Shown: one piece after another, positions 50,663 through 59,457 of the stretch
Layout of the letters: every line of letters begins with the position of its first letter
Position numbering within the stretch: the stretch's first letter is position 1
Origin: JAFGLZ01 sp964390905
Lineage (GTDB): Bacteria > Planctomycetota > Phycisphaerae > UBA1845 > JAFGLZ01
Reading direction: 5' to 3'
Assembly: GCA_964390905.1 (NCBI GenBank)
Contig: CAYMLO010000003.1
Coordinates: forward strand, 1 to 64,000
Length of the DNA: 64,000 nt
The notes under the pieces: model-generated
Databases searched by the model: none
The model's input: only the letters and a program-made list of their open reading frames with translations
What the model was told of the DNA's origin: nothing
Made by a program: the position numbers and the translations under genes

Positions 50663-53600
50663 TCAGGGCTGGATGCCCAACTCCTTCATCAACACCAGCA
50701 CGCGATCCTTGGATGCCTGATCGCCCAGCTCATCAGCCCGCTTCAAGGCAGCGAGAAGGACGCACTCCGCTTCTGACTCCTGTCCCTCCTTGGCGCAAAC
50801 CTCCGCAAGATGCAGATGCACGTCCAGCGGAATCGGACGGGTGCTCAACAGGGCCCCGATCAACCGCCGACGAATCTGGCCCTCGTAGCCCTTCTCGTTG
50901 ACCACCTCCAAGGCCTTGCGGAGCCATTCCACCGCGCCCTGCTCGCGACGCGTGTCGATGCAGAACATCGCCGCCTCCACGAAGACCTGCGGCGGGGTAT
51001 TCGGCAGCTGCGCCGCCACCGCATAGGCACGGTCCGCCGCCTGTTGGGCCTCCAACACGACGTTCTGAGCATACCGCTTGATGCCCCTCGTGTGCCGCCG
51101 GACGATGTTGGCGTTGTGACGGGCCACCATCACCTGGGCACGTGTCTTCTCGTCACCCGTCACTTGTTTAAGCAGATCGCGAAGGAGCTTGTCCGCCTTG
51201 GTATGCTGGTCGTTTCGCGTGTAGAGTCGCGCAGCATCCCACGCCAGCGTCAGGTTCTTCGGCTCCGCCTTCAATGCATCCTCAACGCGCGCGTTGGCCT
51301 TGGCCCTGTCCCCCACGCGCTCGTACAACAGCGCCAGGCGCATCAGGTTGTAGATGTCCTTGGGATCCTTCTTGCGAGTCTCCTCCCGGCGCTTGATGGC
51401 ACTGCGGGGGTCTGCCTGCTCACGCTCGTTCTCCACTTGGAGCCGAAGCCATGGATCGCGCGGCAACCCCTCGACATCCTTGCTCGCCAGCCGGATGGCC
51501 TCTTTCAGATGCCCCTCCACGTCGGCGACGTTCCCATGCGTCTTGCCCAGCTTGGCCAGCGCCCGGCGGGCGCTGCCGTTCGTGGGATCCAGCTCCACCG
51601 CCATCATGTAGGCATCGCGCGCCCCGTCCGGGTTGCCCAGACCCTCCTCTGCCTCACCCAACCAGCAATGGGCCTGGGACGACTTGTTGTAGATGGCGAT
51701 CCCCTCCCGGAGGTGCTTGGCCGCTTCGGTAAACAGGTCCTTGGCCTTCTTGCGGTGTTCCTGCGATTTGGCCAAGTCCTTCGCCGCGAGCGTAGCGGCC
51801 TCTTGCCTCTCGAGCATGCCCTTGAACAGGGCGATCCGGCCTTGGACGAACCGGCCCTCGACCCCGTCAAAGTTGAGTTTGGCGGCCTCCGCCCAACAAC
51901 GTTCGGCCCGGTCCCAATCCTTCTGCTGCAGGGCGATCCCGAGTTCGGCCTCCAGCAACGACCGCGACTCCGGCTTGATCTTCCTGGACGCCTCCAGGTG
52001 CGGCAGTGCCTCCTTGATCTCGCCCCGGCGCATATAGTACTGGTACAACGACACCTCGCGCGCGAACTCGTCGTCCGTCTCTTTGATCAACTCCAACAGA
52101 CGCTCATCGCGCTGCTCGTCGGTCAGCTTCTCATTCAGCTGCAGGGACAGCCGCTTGAATACCAGATCGTCCGGCTTCTTCGCCAAGGCCGCCGCCAGCA
52201 GCTTCTTGGCGTCGTCCCGCTTGTCGACCGACACCAGGAACCCGACGGCCCGCGTCAGGAGGCGCTTGTTGGCTGGGTCTTCCTTGAGAAGGGCCTTGTA
52301 GATCTCCGCCGCCTTGTCGTTCTTCTTCTCGAGCTGGTAGACGAAGGCCTCTCGCAGCTTCGCCGCCTGCGTGTCACCGCCGAGCTTGTCCTGGATCTTC
52401 CTGACCTCCTCGGGCTTGCCCAGCATCGCGTACCCGCGCATCGCCAGCTTCCGGGCCTCGCGGATAAACTGATGGTCGTCGCCCAGCTCCTTGCCCGCCG
52501 CCAGCACCCGCTTGATGTCGTCGATGGCCTCGCTCGCCTTGTTCATTGTCAGATACGCTTCCGCACGCATCAGCCGAGCACTGAAGTCGGCGTGTCGGCG
52601 TTCGAGAATCGTGTCGAGCAGCTTGACCGCTTCGCCGGGCGCCTTGAGGCGCTGCAGATACAGCTGGGCCAGCCGCAGGAGGACTTGGGCCTTGTAGCGC
52701 CCGCTGTTTCCTCCCCAGGCCAGGCGATTGTTGGCGGCTTCATACGCGTGCTGGGCCTCTCGGTACCGGCCCCGCGCCTCGCAGAGCTGTCCCTCGACCA
52801 GACGGATCCTCGGACCCGTCGCCCCCTTCTCGGCAACTGCCCGGTCGTAGTACTCGCCCGCCTTCTCGACGTGCGCCTCACGCTTCTCCGGCTCGGTGCC
52901 CGCCTGGATCAAGGCGATCTCGCACGCCATGCAGAGCATCTGGAAACGCTTCCGCTTGTTCAGATTCCCCTTGTAGCCGACCAGATCCACGTCCTGCGAC
53001 AGACTCGCCTCCAGAACCTTCAGCGCCTCCTCGTGCTTCTGCTCGGCTCGGTAGCACGTGGCCAACTGGAGGCAGGCGTCCAAGTGCCCCGGCACGGTCG
53101 CAATGACCCCCTTGTACGCCTCGATGACCTTCTCCGGCTTGTCGGCCATCCGCCAATACCGTGCCCGGTGCATGCGCAGCTCGGGGGACTTGGGATCCAG
53201 CTTCTCGGCCTGCCGGAGGTTCTCGTCGATGTGCTTCAGCTCGGCGGACTCCTTGGCCGGGTCGGACTTCCTTCTTGCCAATCGCGCCAGGCTCTTCTCG
53301 GTGTGGAGGCGGCTCATCAAGAAGCCAGCGAACGTCAGATAGGCCTCAGCCGACTCCGGATCCGCCTTGATCATCCGGCGGAAGACGTCTTCGGCCCGCT
53401 TGCGAAACTCGGCGGCCTCTTGGGGCTTCTTCTCCCTCAGGCGGTTCTGGGACGTGATCTCATAAGCCCTGGCAATGCTCGTGGCAATCTCGCGATCCGC
53501 GGGCGCCAACTCGTGGGCCTCCTCCATCTCGGCGAGGCCCTCGGCCATGTTCTCCGGTTGCTCACGAGCCAAGCCCGTCAGGGCGATGCCTCGCGCAAAG

Positions 53601-54295
53601 TGTCCCAACGGGTGATCGGGATTCTGCTTCAGCAACGCGTCGGCCACCCCGCGCAACGCCGCGTTCTGCTGCGCCGTTCCATACATCGCGACGAATTCCA
53701 GACGAAGCCGGATCCGCGCCTCGTGCGCGGCGATCAGCGAGGGATCCTCCGACACCGCCCGGTCCCAGATCCGCATCGCGCCCCGCGCATCGCCGGAGTC
53801 CTTCGCCACTTCGCCCTGAGCCACCAACAGATTCGGGTCTTCAGTCAGCGCGAACGCCTCGCCGAACGCCTTGATGGCAGCCTCATATCTGCCGGCACGA
53901 TGCGCCTCCGTGGCCTTCTGGACATACGCTGCTGCTTCCCGTCGGCGCACCGCAGCCGGTTTGTCAACAGAGGGGCTCTGCCTGGGATGAGTGCCTGGCC
54001 TGGTACGGGGTTCGGTTGGCTCCTGATCTCGGTCGGCACGCTGGGCTTGGCTCGTGCCCCCGGAACCTTCGGCATCGCTGAGGATGGACTTGATCTGATC
54101 ACGGTGATAGGACCGAGTGACGAGGACGCCGTAGTACTTCACCTCCACCTTGATGGACTTCTCGGTCCGAGCAACGATTCTGCCGCGCACCTCCCGCCCG
54201 TTCTTTAGGATGATCACATCGCCCCAAGCAACCGAAGCAAGGCTCAACACCCCTGCAGCCAACCACATACTCCCGCGATTTCTGCCGCAGAACAT
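50663..54295 (-). CDS. Large secreted TPR-repeat protein with N-terminal small beta domain
   Basis: The 1210-residue protein begins with a signal peptide (MWLAAGVLSLASVAWG, from residue 10). Next comes a short beta domain (residues 27-72: ILKNGREVRGRIVARTEKSI, then a run ending RDQIKSIL), a pattern seen at the N-terminus of planctomycete secreted proteins. A Pro/Arg/Thr-rich linker follows, and then TPR-like helical repeats fill most of the rest. It probably scaffolds protein complexes in the periplasm. ATG at 54295 has GGGAGGTGATC upstream; the longer reading into the tRNA is not credible. It is the only gene between the two direct repeats. Confidence 0.75.
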   Translation of the reverse strand: MFCGRNRGSMWLAAGVLSLASVAWGDVIILKNGREVRGRIVARTEKSIKVEVKYYGVLVTRSYHRDQIKSILSDAEGSGGTSQAQRADRDQEPTEPRTRPGTHPRQSPSVDKPAAVRRREAAAYVQKATEAHRAGRYEAAIKAFGEAFALTEDPNLLVAQGEVAKDSGDARGAMRIWDRAVSEDPSLIAAHEARIRLRLEFVAMYGTAQQNAALRGVADALLKQNPDHPLGHFARGIALTGLAREQPENMAEGLAEMEEAHELAPADREIATSIARAYEITSQNRLREKKPQEAAEFRKRAEDVFRRMIKADPESAEAYLTFAGFLMSRLHTEKSLARLARRKSDPAKESAELKHIDENLRQAEKLDPKSPELRMHRARYWRMADKPEKVIEAYKGVIATVPGHLDACLQLATCYRAEQKHEEALKVLEASLSQDVDLVGYKGNLNKRKRFQMLCMACEIALIQAGTEPEKREAHVEKAGEYYDRAVAEKGATGPRIRLVEGQLCEARGRYREAQHAYEAANNRLAWGGNSGRYKAQVLLRLAQLYLQRLKAPGEAVKLLDTILERRHADFSARLMRAEAYLTMNKASEAIDDIKRVLAAGKELGDDHQFIREARKLAMRGYAMLGKPEEVRKIQDKLGGDTQAAKLREAFVYQLEKKNDKAAEIYKALLKEDPANKRLLTRAVGFLVSVDKRDDAKKLLAAALAKKPDDLVFKRLSLQLNEKLTDEQRDERLLELIKETDDEFAREVSLYQYYMRRGEIKEALPHLEASRKIKPESRSLLEAELGIALQQKDWDRAERCWAEAAKLNFDGVEGRFVQGRIALFKGMLERQEAATLAAKDLAKSQEHRKKAKDLFTEAAKHLREGIAIYNKSSQAHCWLGEAEEGLGNPDGARDAYMMAVELDPTNGSARRALAKLGKTHGNVADVEGHLKEAIRLASKDVEGLPRDPWLRLQVENEREQADPRSAIKRREETRKKDPKDIYNLMRLALLYERVGDRAKANARVEDALKAEPKNLTLAWDAARLYTRNDQHTKADKLLRDLLKQVTGDEKTRAQVMVARHNANIVRRHTRGIKRYAQNVVLEAQQAADRAYAVAAQLPNTPPQVFVEAAMFCIDTRREQGAVEWLRKALEVVNEKGYEGQIRRRLIGALLSTRPIPLDVHLHLAEVCAKEGQESEAECVLLAALKRADELGDQASKDRVLVLMKELGIQP

Positions 54296-54787
54296 GATCA
54301 CCTCCCGCAGAATGGAGCGATTGGGTGGGCGTCCGCGCGACCAACGGCGCAGGATGGATGGGGGACGCAACGGACGCATGGGACCTCCGTGTCCCTTCTT
54401 CGCGCTCCACGTTGCCTTGAATGTGACCAGAGAAATGTCCCCGGGCGACCCGGGAAACACGACGGCACACTGCCCCTGCCGTGAGCTCCGACGATGCTTA
54501 ACATCTATACCTGCAAATGAACGGATTGTCAAGGAATTCGAGAAGGCGGGCGGATCTGAGAACGCCTGCTTCGGGGAAGACACGAGAGGTACGCGGGCTG
54601 ATCCACGGCAACCTTGGGCAGCCTGTCTGTGCGCCTGGTGGTGTCCGTGAGCTAAGGCGTTTACGGGGCGTGGATACGACACAATGCGACGGGAGAGGGG
54701 GCGAACCAGCCGGGCCGATGCGCAATACCCCTTGATGGATGCGGAAAAGGGAAACGCCCCGCAAGACGATGCGAGGCGTCGCACGAT
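54296..54787. other. Intergenic region upstream of the TPR gene
   Basis: About 490 bases between the TPR gene start and tRNA-Arg. The part next to the tRNA is copy B of the direct repeat; the rest probably holds the TPR gene promoter. No further gene was seen. Confidence 0.5.
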
Positions 54788-54794
54788 CGCGCCC
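54492..54794. repeat. Direct repeat copy B, adjacent to and overlapping tRNA-Arg 3' end
   Basis: The counterpart of copy A at 50193-50498, same orientation. It runs from the 3' end of the tRNA-Arg gene into the region downstream of the tRNA. The last seven bases of the shared block belong to the tRNA (discriminator and acceptor end). Confidence 0.65.
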
Positions 54795-54861
54795 GGGAGG
54801 ACTCGAACCTCCAACCCTCAGATTCGAAGTCTGCTACTCTATCCAATTGAGCTACGGGCGC
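54788..54861 (-). tRNA. tRNA-Arg(TCG)
   Basis: A 74-base cloverleaf on the minus strand: acceptor GCGCCCG/CGGGCGC, D-arm GCTC/GAGT with a G-U pair, anticodon loop CTTCGAA giving anticodon TCG, and a T-arm with TTCGAGT. The discriminator is G and no CCA is encoded. Confidence 0.95.
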
Positions 54862-54945
54862 AGCGGTCAATCGGCCGTCAGGCGGTACACGAGGAACCTG
54901 ATCGGGCCAACTAGCAATGTACATGAGGCGTACAGAACGGTCAAC

Positions 54946-55830
54946 TTACTCGAACCGCGCCAAGACGGGCAGGTGGTCGCTCAGGGCGAACGAGCTGCGG
55001 TCGTCGGGATTGGTCCTGAAGGCACCCTCGAACAGCGCGCGGGCGTCCTTGACCCGTTCGGCGATGGGGCCGGCGGCCAGGACGTAGTCGATGCGGAGGC
55101 GGGGCCTACGGGCATTGATGGTGAGCTGATCGGCATGGCCGGCGGCGGCCTGCGTGTCGGTCAGCCCCGTCTTCATCCACAGCTTATAGCTGGGCATCCT
55201 CGGCGAGTGGTTCAGATCGCCCTGCAGGATCACCGACCGGCCGGCCTCCACGTCGGGCGTCAGGGCCTTAATGACCTCGAGGACCTCCATCTTGCGGACC
55301 ACGGGGTTGGCCGGATGCAGGTGAGCGCTGTGGACGACGACGTCGCCGAACGGACGCCCCGTCTTGATCGTCGCTCGGCCCCAGTGGCGGGTGAACAGGG
55401 GTTTCGGGCGACGGCCCTTGATGAGCGGGCAGTTGCGGTGGTCTGCGATGTCGAATCGGGTCAGGATGGCGCCGGGCCAGGCCTCGCCGCTCCGGAAGAA
55501 CACGTGGTTCATGCCCAATCGCTCGGCGATGCGACGGACGACCGGCTCGGTGGGGGCCTCGGCGAAGTTGACGATGTCGGGCTTGTAGGCGGCCAGCTCG
55601 AGCGCGAGGCGTTCGGGGACGTGCTGCTTGACGTTGCCGAGTCGCTTGGCGGCCAGCGCCGGCGGCCAACCCGTACACTTGTAGATGTTGTAGGCGATCG
55701 TGGTCAGACCGCCCTTCGACCGCGCCTTCCGTCCAGCGGGCCTCGACGCCGGTGCGGCGGCAACCGACGGCACGAATCTGCACACCAAGCCCGAACCGAA
55801 CAACCCCAAGATCTGACGGCGTGACATCAT
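54946..55830 (-). CDS. Exported endonuclease/exonuclease/phosphatase family protein
   Basis: The 294-residue protein starts with a signal-like region (SRRQILGLFGSGLVCRFVPSVAA), with a twin-arginine-like SRRQILG start. The EEP fold follows: TIAYNIYKCTG, FAEAPTEP with the metal-binding Glu, VVHSAHLHP, LQGDLNHSP with the catalytic Asp/Asn pair, RIDYVLAAG and LSDHLPV with the catalytic His. It should hydrolyse a phosphodiester or related bond; the substrate is open. Its ATG overlaps the stop of the ceramidase-like gene in ATGATG, so they form an operon. An AGAGGGA site precedes it. Confidence 0.85.
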   Translation of the reverse strand: MMSRRQILGLFGSGLVCRFVPSVAAAPASRPAGRKARSKGGLTTIAYNIYKCTGWPPALAAKRLGNVKQHVPERLALELAAYKPDIVNFAEAPTEPVVRRIAERLGMNHVFFRSGEAWPGAILTRFDIADHRNCPLIKGRRPKPLFTRHWGRATIKTGRPFGDVVVHSAHLHPANPVVRKMEVLEVIKALTPDVEAGRSVILQGDLNHSPRMPSYKLWMKTGLTDTQAAAGHADQLTINARRPRLRIDYVLAAGPIAERVKDARALFEGAFRTNPDDRSSFALSDHLPVLARFE

Positions 55831-57149
55831 GTCGATCCCTCTCCAGCCATCTGTTGCATCTGGCTCCTTTGCACGTCAACCAGCTCCCGAGCGGCCTCGA
55901 CGAGGCGCTCGCCCGCACCGGGCGCGAACCGTGCGGGATAGCCGTAATAGCGAAACGCCGTGTCTACCTCGTAACCGCCGTCTTCGTGCGATCGCCGGTC
56001 CGCCACGTAGCCCATCAGTCCGTTGGTGTAGCCCAACACCATGGTCGGATCGGGCAGCGCGTCCCGCAGCGCCATGCCCACCGTCGACAAGGGTTCGCCC
56101 GGCAGTCCGACGATCCGCAGGCACGGGGCCCGCCCGATCGCGAGGGACTGAACCGGCACGTCGACACCGGCCGGCATGGCCCCGGCATCGATGGTCGCCA
56201 TCGTCTCCCGCGCGAAGACGCCCATCGCCAGATCGCCCGCGTCGGCGTCAGGTTGGCAGGATCGCTCGTCGAGGCCGATCAACTCGTCGCGCGGCGGCGG
56301 ATCGTCGAGCGGGAGCGTGACGGTGTCGGTCGCCGCATGGATCGGCCCTGCGACCGGGGTAGGGGCAGCGTCGCGGAGTGTCGCCTCGACCCCCCGGGCC
56401 AGCGCAACGCCCGTCTGTTCGGCAGCGTCGAAATCGCGGACACCCGCGGCCGGATTGATGTCGCCGCAGCACCCTTGAGCGAACGCGATCACCTGGCCGG
56501 GCCGATCCGCAGCCAACGTCTGGACCATGACCCCGCAAAAATCCGCCGAAATGGACAGCGTCGTCCCGGCCGAGACGGCGTGACAAGGCAGCGAGACGAC
56601 CATCCCAATCGGCGGCCCCGACGGTCGCTCGACCGTCAACACGTCCAGCGTCGCATCCAGAGGATAGGGGGCATCTCCCTGCCCGGGCCAACGACGGATC
56701 GTTCCGACGTCGGGCGCCCGCCCTCGCCGGTGAACGAGCGTCGCAGGCTCGAGCCCCGCCATCGCCCGGCGGGCCAGATCGCACACGACCGTCTCGAGGC
56801 GCTCGAGGAACTCCGCATTGAGTGGAGCAATGCCGATCAAGTCGATCGTCGAAGGGCCGGCGTGTGTGTGCGTGGCGTTGAGCATCACGCCATCGGGTGT
56901 GGTCTGCAGGATGGCGGCCACCTTGCCCCGAAGGTCCGCAGCCCATGCGATGTCCGTCCCCAGCATATCCGCCGTGATCAGTGCCGCACGGCGGCCTGCG
57001 TGCTCGATCAGCAGCAACCGGGCGTACAGGTCGTCGTGGACGTCCTGGCTCGGCTCGGTCCGTGCGATGAAGCCCGTCAGCCAGCAACCGGGTTCGGGCG
57101 TGATCGTTTCTTCGACGAAGGCGGCGTGGAGCTGGGCTGATCTGGCCAT
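55827..57149 (-). CDS. Neutral/alkaline ceramidase-like hydrolase
   Basis: The 440-residue protein fits the neutral ceramidase N-terminal family: MLNATHTHAGP carries zinc-binding His residues, MVVSLPCHAVSAG a further His, and FAQGCCGDINPAAG is also typical. GCWLTGFIARTEP near the start is conserved in the group. It lacks a signal peptide. Such proteins in planctomycetes are numerous and their substrates are mostly unknown; amide-bond hydrolysis in a lipid or other molecule is inferred. It is translated ahead of the EEP gene with a four-base overlap. Confidence 0.8.
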   Translation of the reverse strand: MARSAQLHAAFVEETITPEPGCWLTGFIARTEPSQDVHDDLYARLLLIEHAGRRAALITADMLGTDIAWAADLRGKVAAILQTTPDGVMLNATHTHAGPSTIDLIGIAPLNAEFLERLETVVCDLARRAMAGLEPATLVHRRGRAPDVGTIRRWPGQGDAPYPLDATLDVLTVERPSGPPIGMVVSLPCHAVSAGTTLSISADFCGVMVQTLAADRPGQVIAFAQGCCGDINPAAGVRDFDAAEQTGVALARGVEATLRDAAPTPVAGPIHAATDTVTLPLDDPPPRDELIGLDERSCQPDADAGDLAMGVFARETMATIDAGAMPAGVDVPVQSLAIGRAPCLRIVGLPGEPLSTVGMALRDALPDPTMVLGYTNGLMGYVADRRSHEDGGYEVDTAFRYYGYPARFAPGAGERLVEAARELVDVQRSQMQQMAGEGST

Positions 57150-57250
57150 ACAGTCAACTCGTCATATCGATCAGGGACACCCGCGAAGCTCGATTCGATG
57201 GCTCGCCGGCGCCCTCGATGAACGCGTCGTGTCCCGACCGGGGCGGGCCG

Positions 57251-59230
57251 CTACCTGATCAGTTCCCCCGCCGCGTTGTAGAGATCTCTCCTGCTGCGGC
57301 TCAGGTAGGTATAGCCCGCCAGCCCCTGTTCGTAGCGACGGAGAAAATGGGCTGATTCCTCCAGACTGATCCGGCCCGCCCGCACGGCCGACTCAACACC
57401 CCGTCGGAGTCGGGTGATCAGGTCTTGCCCCTCGAACTGCACGTAGCCCAATACCTCTCGAACCGTGTCACCCTTGATTACATGGTCGACCCGATAGTCA
57501 CCCCCCTCGTCGATGCTGACGTGGACGGCGTTGGTGTCGCCGAACAGGTTGTGCATGTCGCCGAGGATCTCCTGATAGGCCCCGGTCAGGAAGATACCGA
57601 TGAAGTAGTCCTCGCCGTCGGGCCGATGCAGCTCGAGGACGGTCTTGACGTCACGCAGATCGATGAACTTGTCGATCTTGCCGTCCGAGTCACAGGTGAT
57701 GTCGGCGAGGGTGGCGCGACGTTTGGGCTCCTCGTTGAGCCGCTGGATCGGCAAGACCGGAAACAGCTGTCCGACGGCCCAAAAGTCGGGCAGCGATTGG
57801 AACGTCGAGAAGTTGCAGAAGTAGGTGTCGCTCAGGGCCCGCTCCAGCGGCTGGAGCTCCTCGGGTATGTACTCCAGATCGCGGACGATCCGCAGGATCC
57901 GCCGGCAGCATCCCCAAAATAGCGCCTCGACCTGACTGCGACCCGTCAGCGACAGGTAGCCGAGCTTGAAGAGCGTCATGGCCTCCTCGCGGCAATGCAT
58001 GGCGTCGTGAAAGGCCTCTTGGGCGTTCTTGCGCGTGATGCTCTGATAGCATTCGTGCAGCTCGCACAAGACGTCGGGCGCATCGTCGGGCAGTGACTCC
58101 GGGACGTCGGCCTCCACAAGCTCGCTCGTGCCGAGGACGTTCACCACTAAGACCGAATGGTGCGCCGCGATCGCCCGACCGGACTCGGTCACGATCGTCG
58201 GATGCGGCACGCCCGACGCATCGCAGGCGCCCATGACGTGCGACACGACATCGTTGGCGTACTCCTGGATGGTGTAGTTGGTGCTGCTGTGGAAGTTGGT
58301 CTGAGACCCGTCGTAGTCCACCGCCAATCCGCCGCCCACGTCGATGTACCGCAAGGCCGCACCCGACTTGGCCATCTCGACGAAGATTCGGCAGCCCTCT
58401 TCCAGCCCTTCCCGGATAGCCCGGATGTTCGTGATCTGGCTGCCGAGGTGAAAGTGCACCAGCTGCAGCCACTCCAGCGCGTCGCTCGCCTTCAGATAGG
58501 ACAGCGCCTTGACCAGCTCGGTCACCGTCAGGCCGAACTTGCTCCGGTCCCCGCCGGAGCCCTCCCACCGCCCCGCGCCTCGGCTGGACAGCTTGATCCT
58601 CAGCCCAATCATCGGCTTGACGTCGAGACGTTGGGCCGCCGCCAAGATCAGCTCCAGTTCGCTGAACTTCTCCACAACCGGGATGATCCGCCGGCCGAGC
58701 TTGCTGGCCAGGAGCACCATCTCGATGAACTCGGCGTCCTTGTAGCCATTGCAGATGACCAGCGCGTCCGGGTTGTCCTGCAGGGCGAGCACGGCCAACA
58801 GCTCGGGTTTGCTGCCGACCTCCAGCCCGAAGTGGTAGGTCTGGCCGTGGCGAACCACCTCTTCGATCACGTGCCGCTGCTGATTCACCTTGACCGGATA
58901 GGCACCCATGTAGTGGCCCGCGTAACCGTACTCCTCGATGGCCTTCTGGAACGCGCCGTGCAACTCTGCGATGCGGTTCCGCAGGATGTCCCCAAACCGC
59001 AGCAGAATCGGCAGCTCGATGCCACGCCGGACCAGGGCGTCCACCAGTTCCCTTAGGTCCGCACGCGGCCCGTCCTTGCCGCTGGGACAGACCTCGACAT
59101 GGCCCTTCTCGTTGACGCCGAAGTAGCCCTTCCCCCAGTTGTCGATCCCGTAGAGCTCGACGGCGTCCTGGATCCGCCAGCCGCGGATGCTGTCTTGGGC
59201 GGCTTTCGTGGTTGCCTTGGCCTTGCTCAT
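57251..59230 (-). CDS. speA: Biosynthetic arginine decarboxylase
   Basis: The 659-residue protein is a PLP-dependent arginine decarboxylase (alanine racemase-type fold), which makes agmatine for polyamine synthesis. The PLP lysine is K114 in AYPVKVNQQ. Other features are HFGLEVGSKPEL, the VHFHLGSQI segment, YIDVGGGLAVDYDGS and VTESGRAIAAHHSVL. The TYFCNFSTFQSLPD and GAYQEILGDMHNLFGD segments near the C-terminus are family-typical. Length is normal. GGGGGTG precedes the ATG. The divergent GH172-family gene begins 228 bases away. Confidence 0.95.
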   Translation of the reverse strand: MSKAKATTKAAQDSIRGWRIQDAVELYGIDNWGKGYFGVNEKGHVEVCPSGKDGPRADLRELVDALVRRGIELPILLRFGDILRNRIAELHGAFQKAIEEYGYAGHYMGAYPVKVNQQRHVIEEVVRHGQTYHFGLEVGSKPELLAVLALQDNPDALVICNGYKDAEFIEMVLLASKLGRRIIPVVEKFSELELILAAAQRLDVKPMIGLRIKLSSRGAGRWEGSGGDRSKFGLTVTELVKALSYLKASDALEWLQLVHFHLGSQITNIRAIREGLEEGCRIFVEMAKSGAALRYIDVGGGLAVDYDGSQTNFHSSTNYTIQEYANDVVSHVMGACDASGVPHPTIVTESGRAIAAHHSVLVVNVLGTSELVEADVPESLPDDAPDVLCELHECYQSITRKNAQEAFHDAMHCREEAMTLFKLGYLSLTGRSQVEALFWGCCRRILRIVRDLEYIPEELQPLERALSDTYFCNFSTFQSLPDFWAVGQLFPVLPIQRLNEEPKRRATLADITCDSDGKIDKFIDLRDVKTVLELHRPDGEDYFIGIFLTGAYQEILGDMHNLFGDTNAVHVSIDEGGDYRVDHVIKGDTVREVLGYVQFEGQDLITRLRRGVESAVRAGRISLEESAHFLRRYEQGLAGYTYLSRSRRDLYNAAGELIR

Positions 59231-59457
59231 GGCGTCACCCCCGTCACGCGGTTCATGGACGCTCTACTGTACCAACGCGGGCCGGACCTGTCATCGGCAA
59301 ATGACCGGCAACCGGCCGATGCGCTGCACCGCCTAGCGCAGTCCAAGTCGGCCCGTTGAAGCCGAACGGATCTCGGTACATGATATGAGGCCTGCGGCGC
59401 CGGACCTGGGCCGGTTCGGGCATCGGCCAGGCGCCCGCACGAGGAGGAGCGTACCCC

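Noticed and set aside
50663..54814. A 1383-residue reading of the TPR gene reaching into tRNA-Arg
   Set aside because: It would translate the 3' end of a tRNA and the direct repeat. A signal peptide and a strong ribosome binding site at 54295 support the shorter form.
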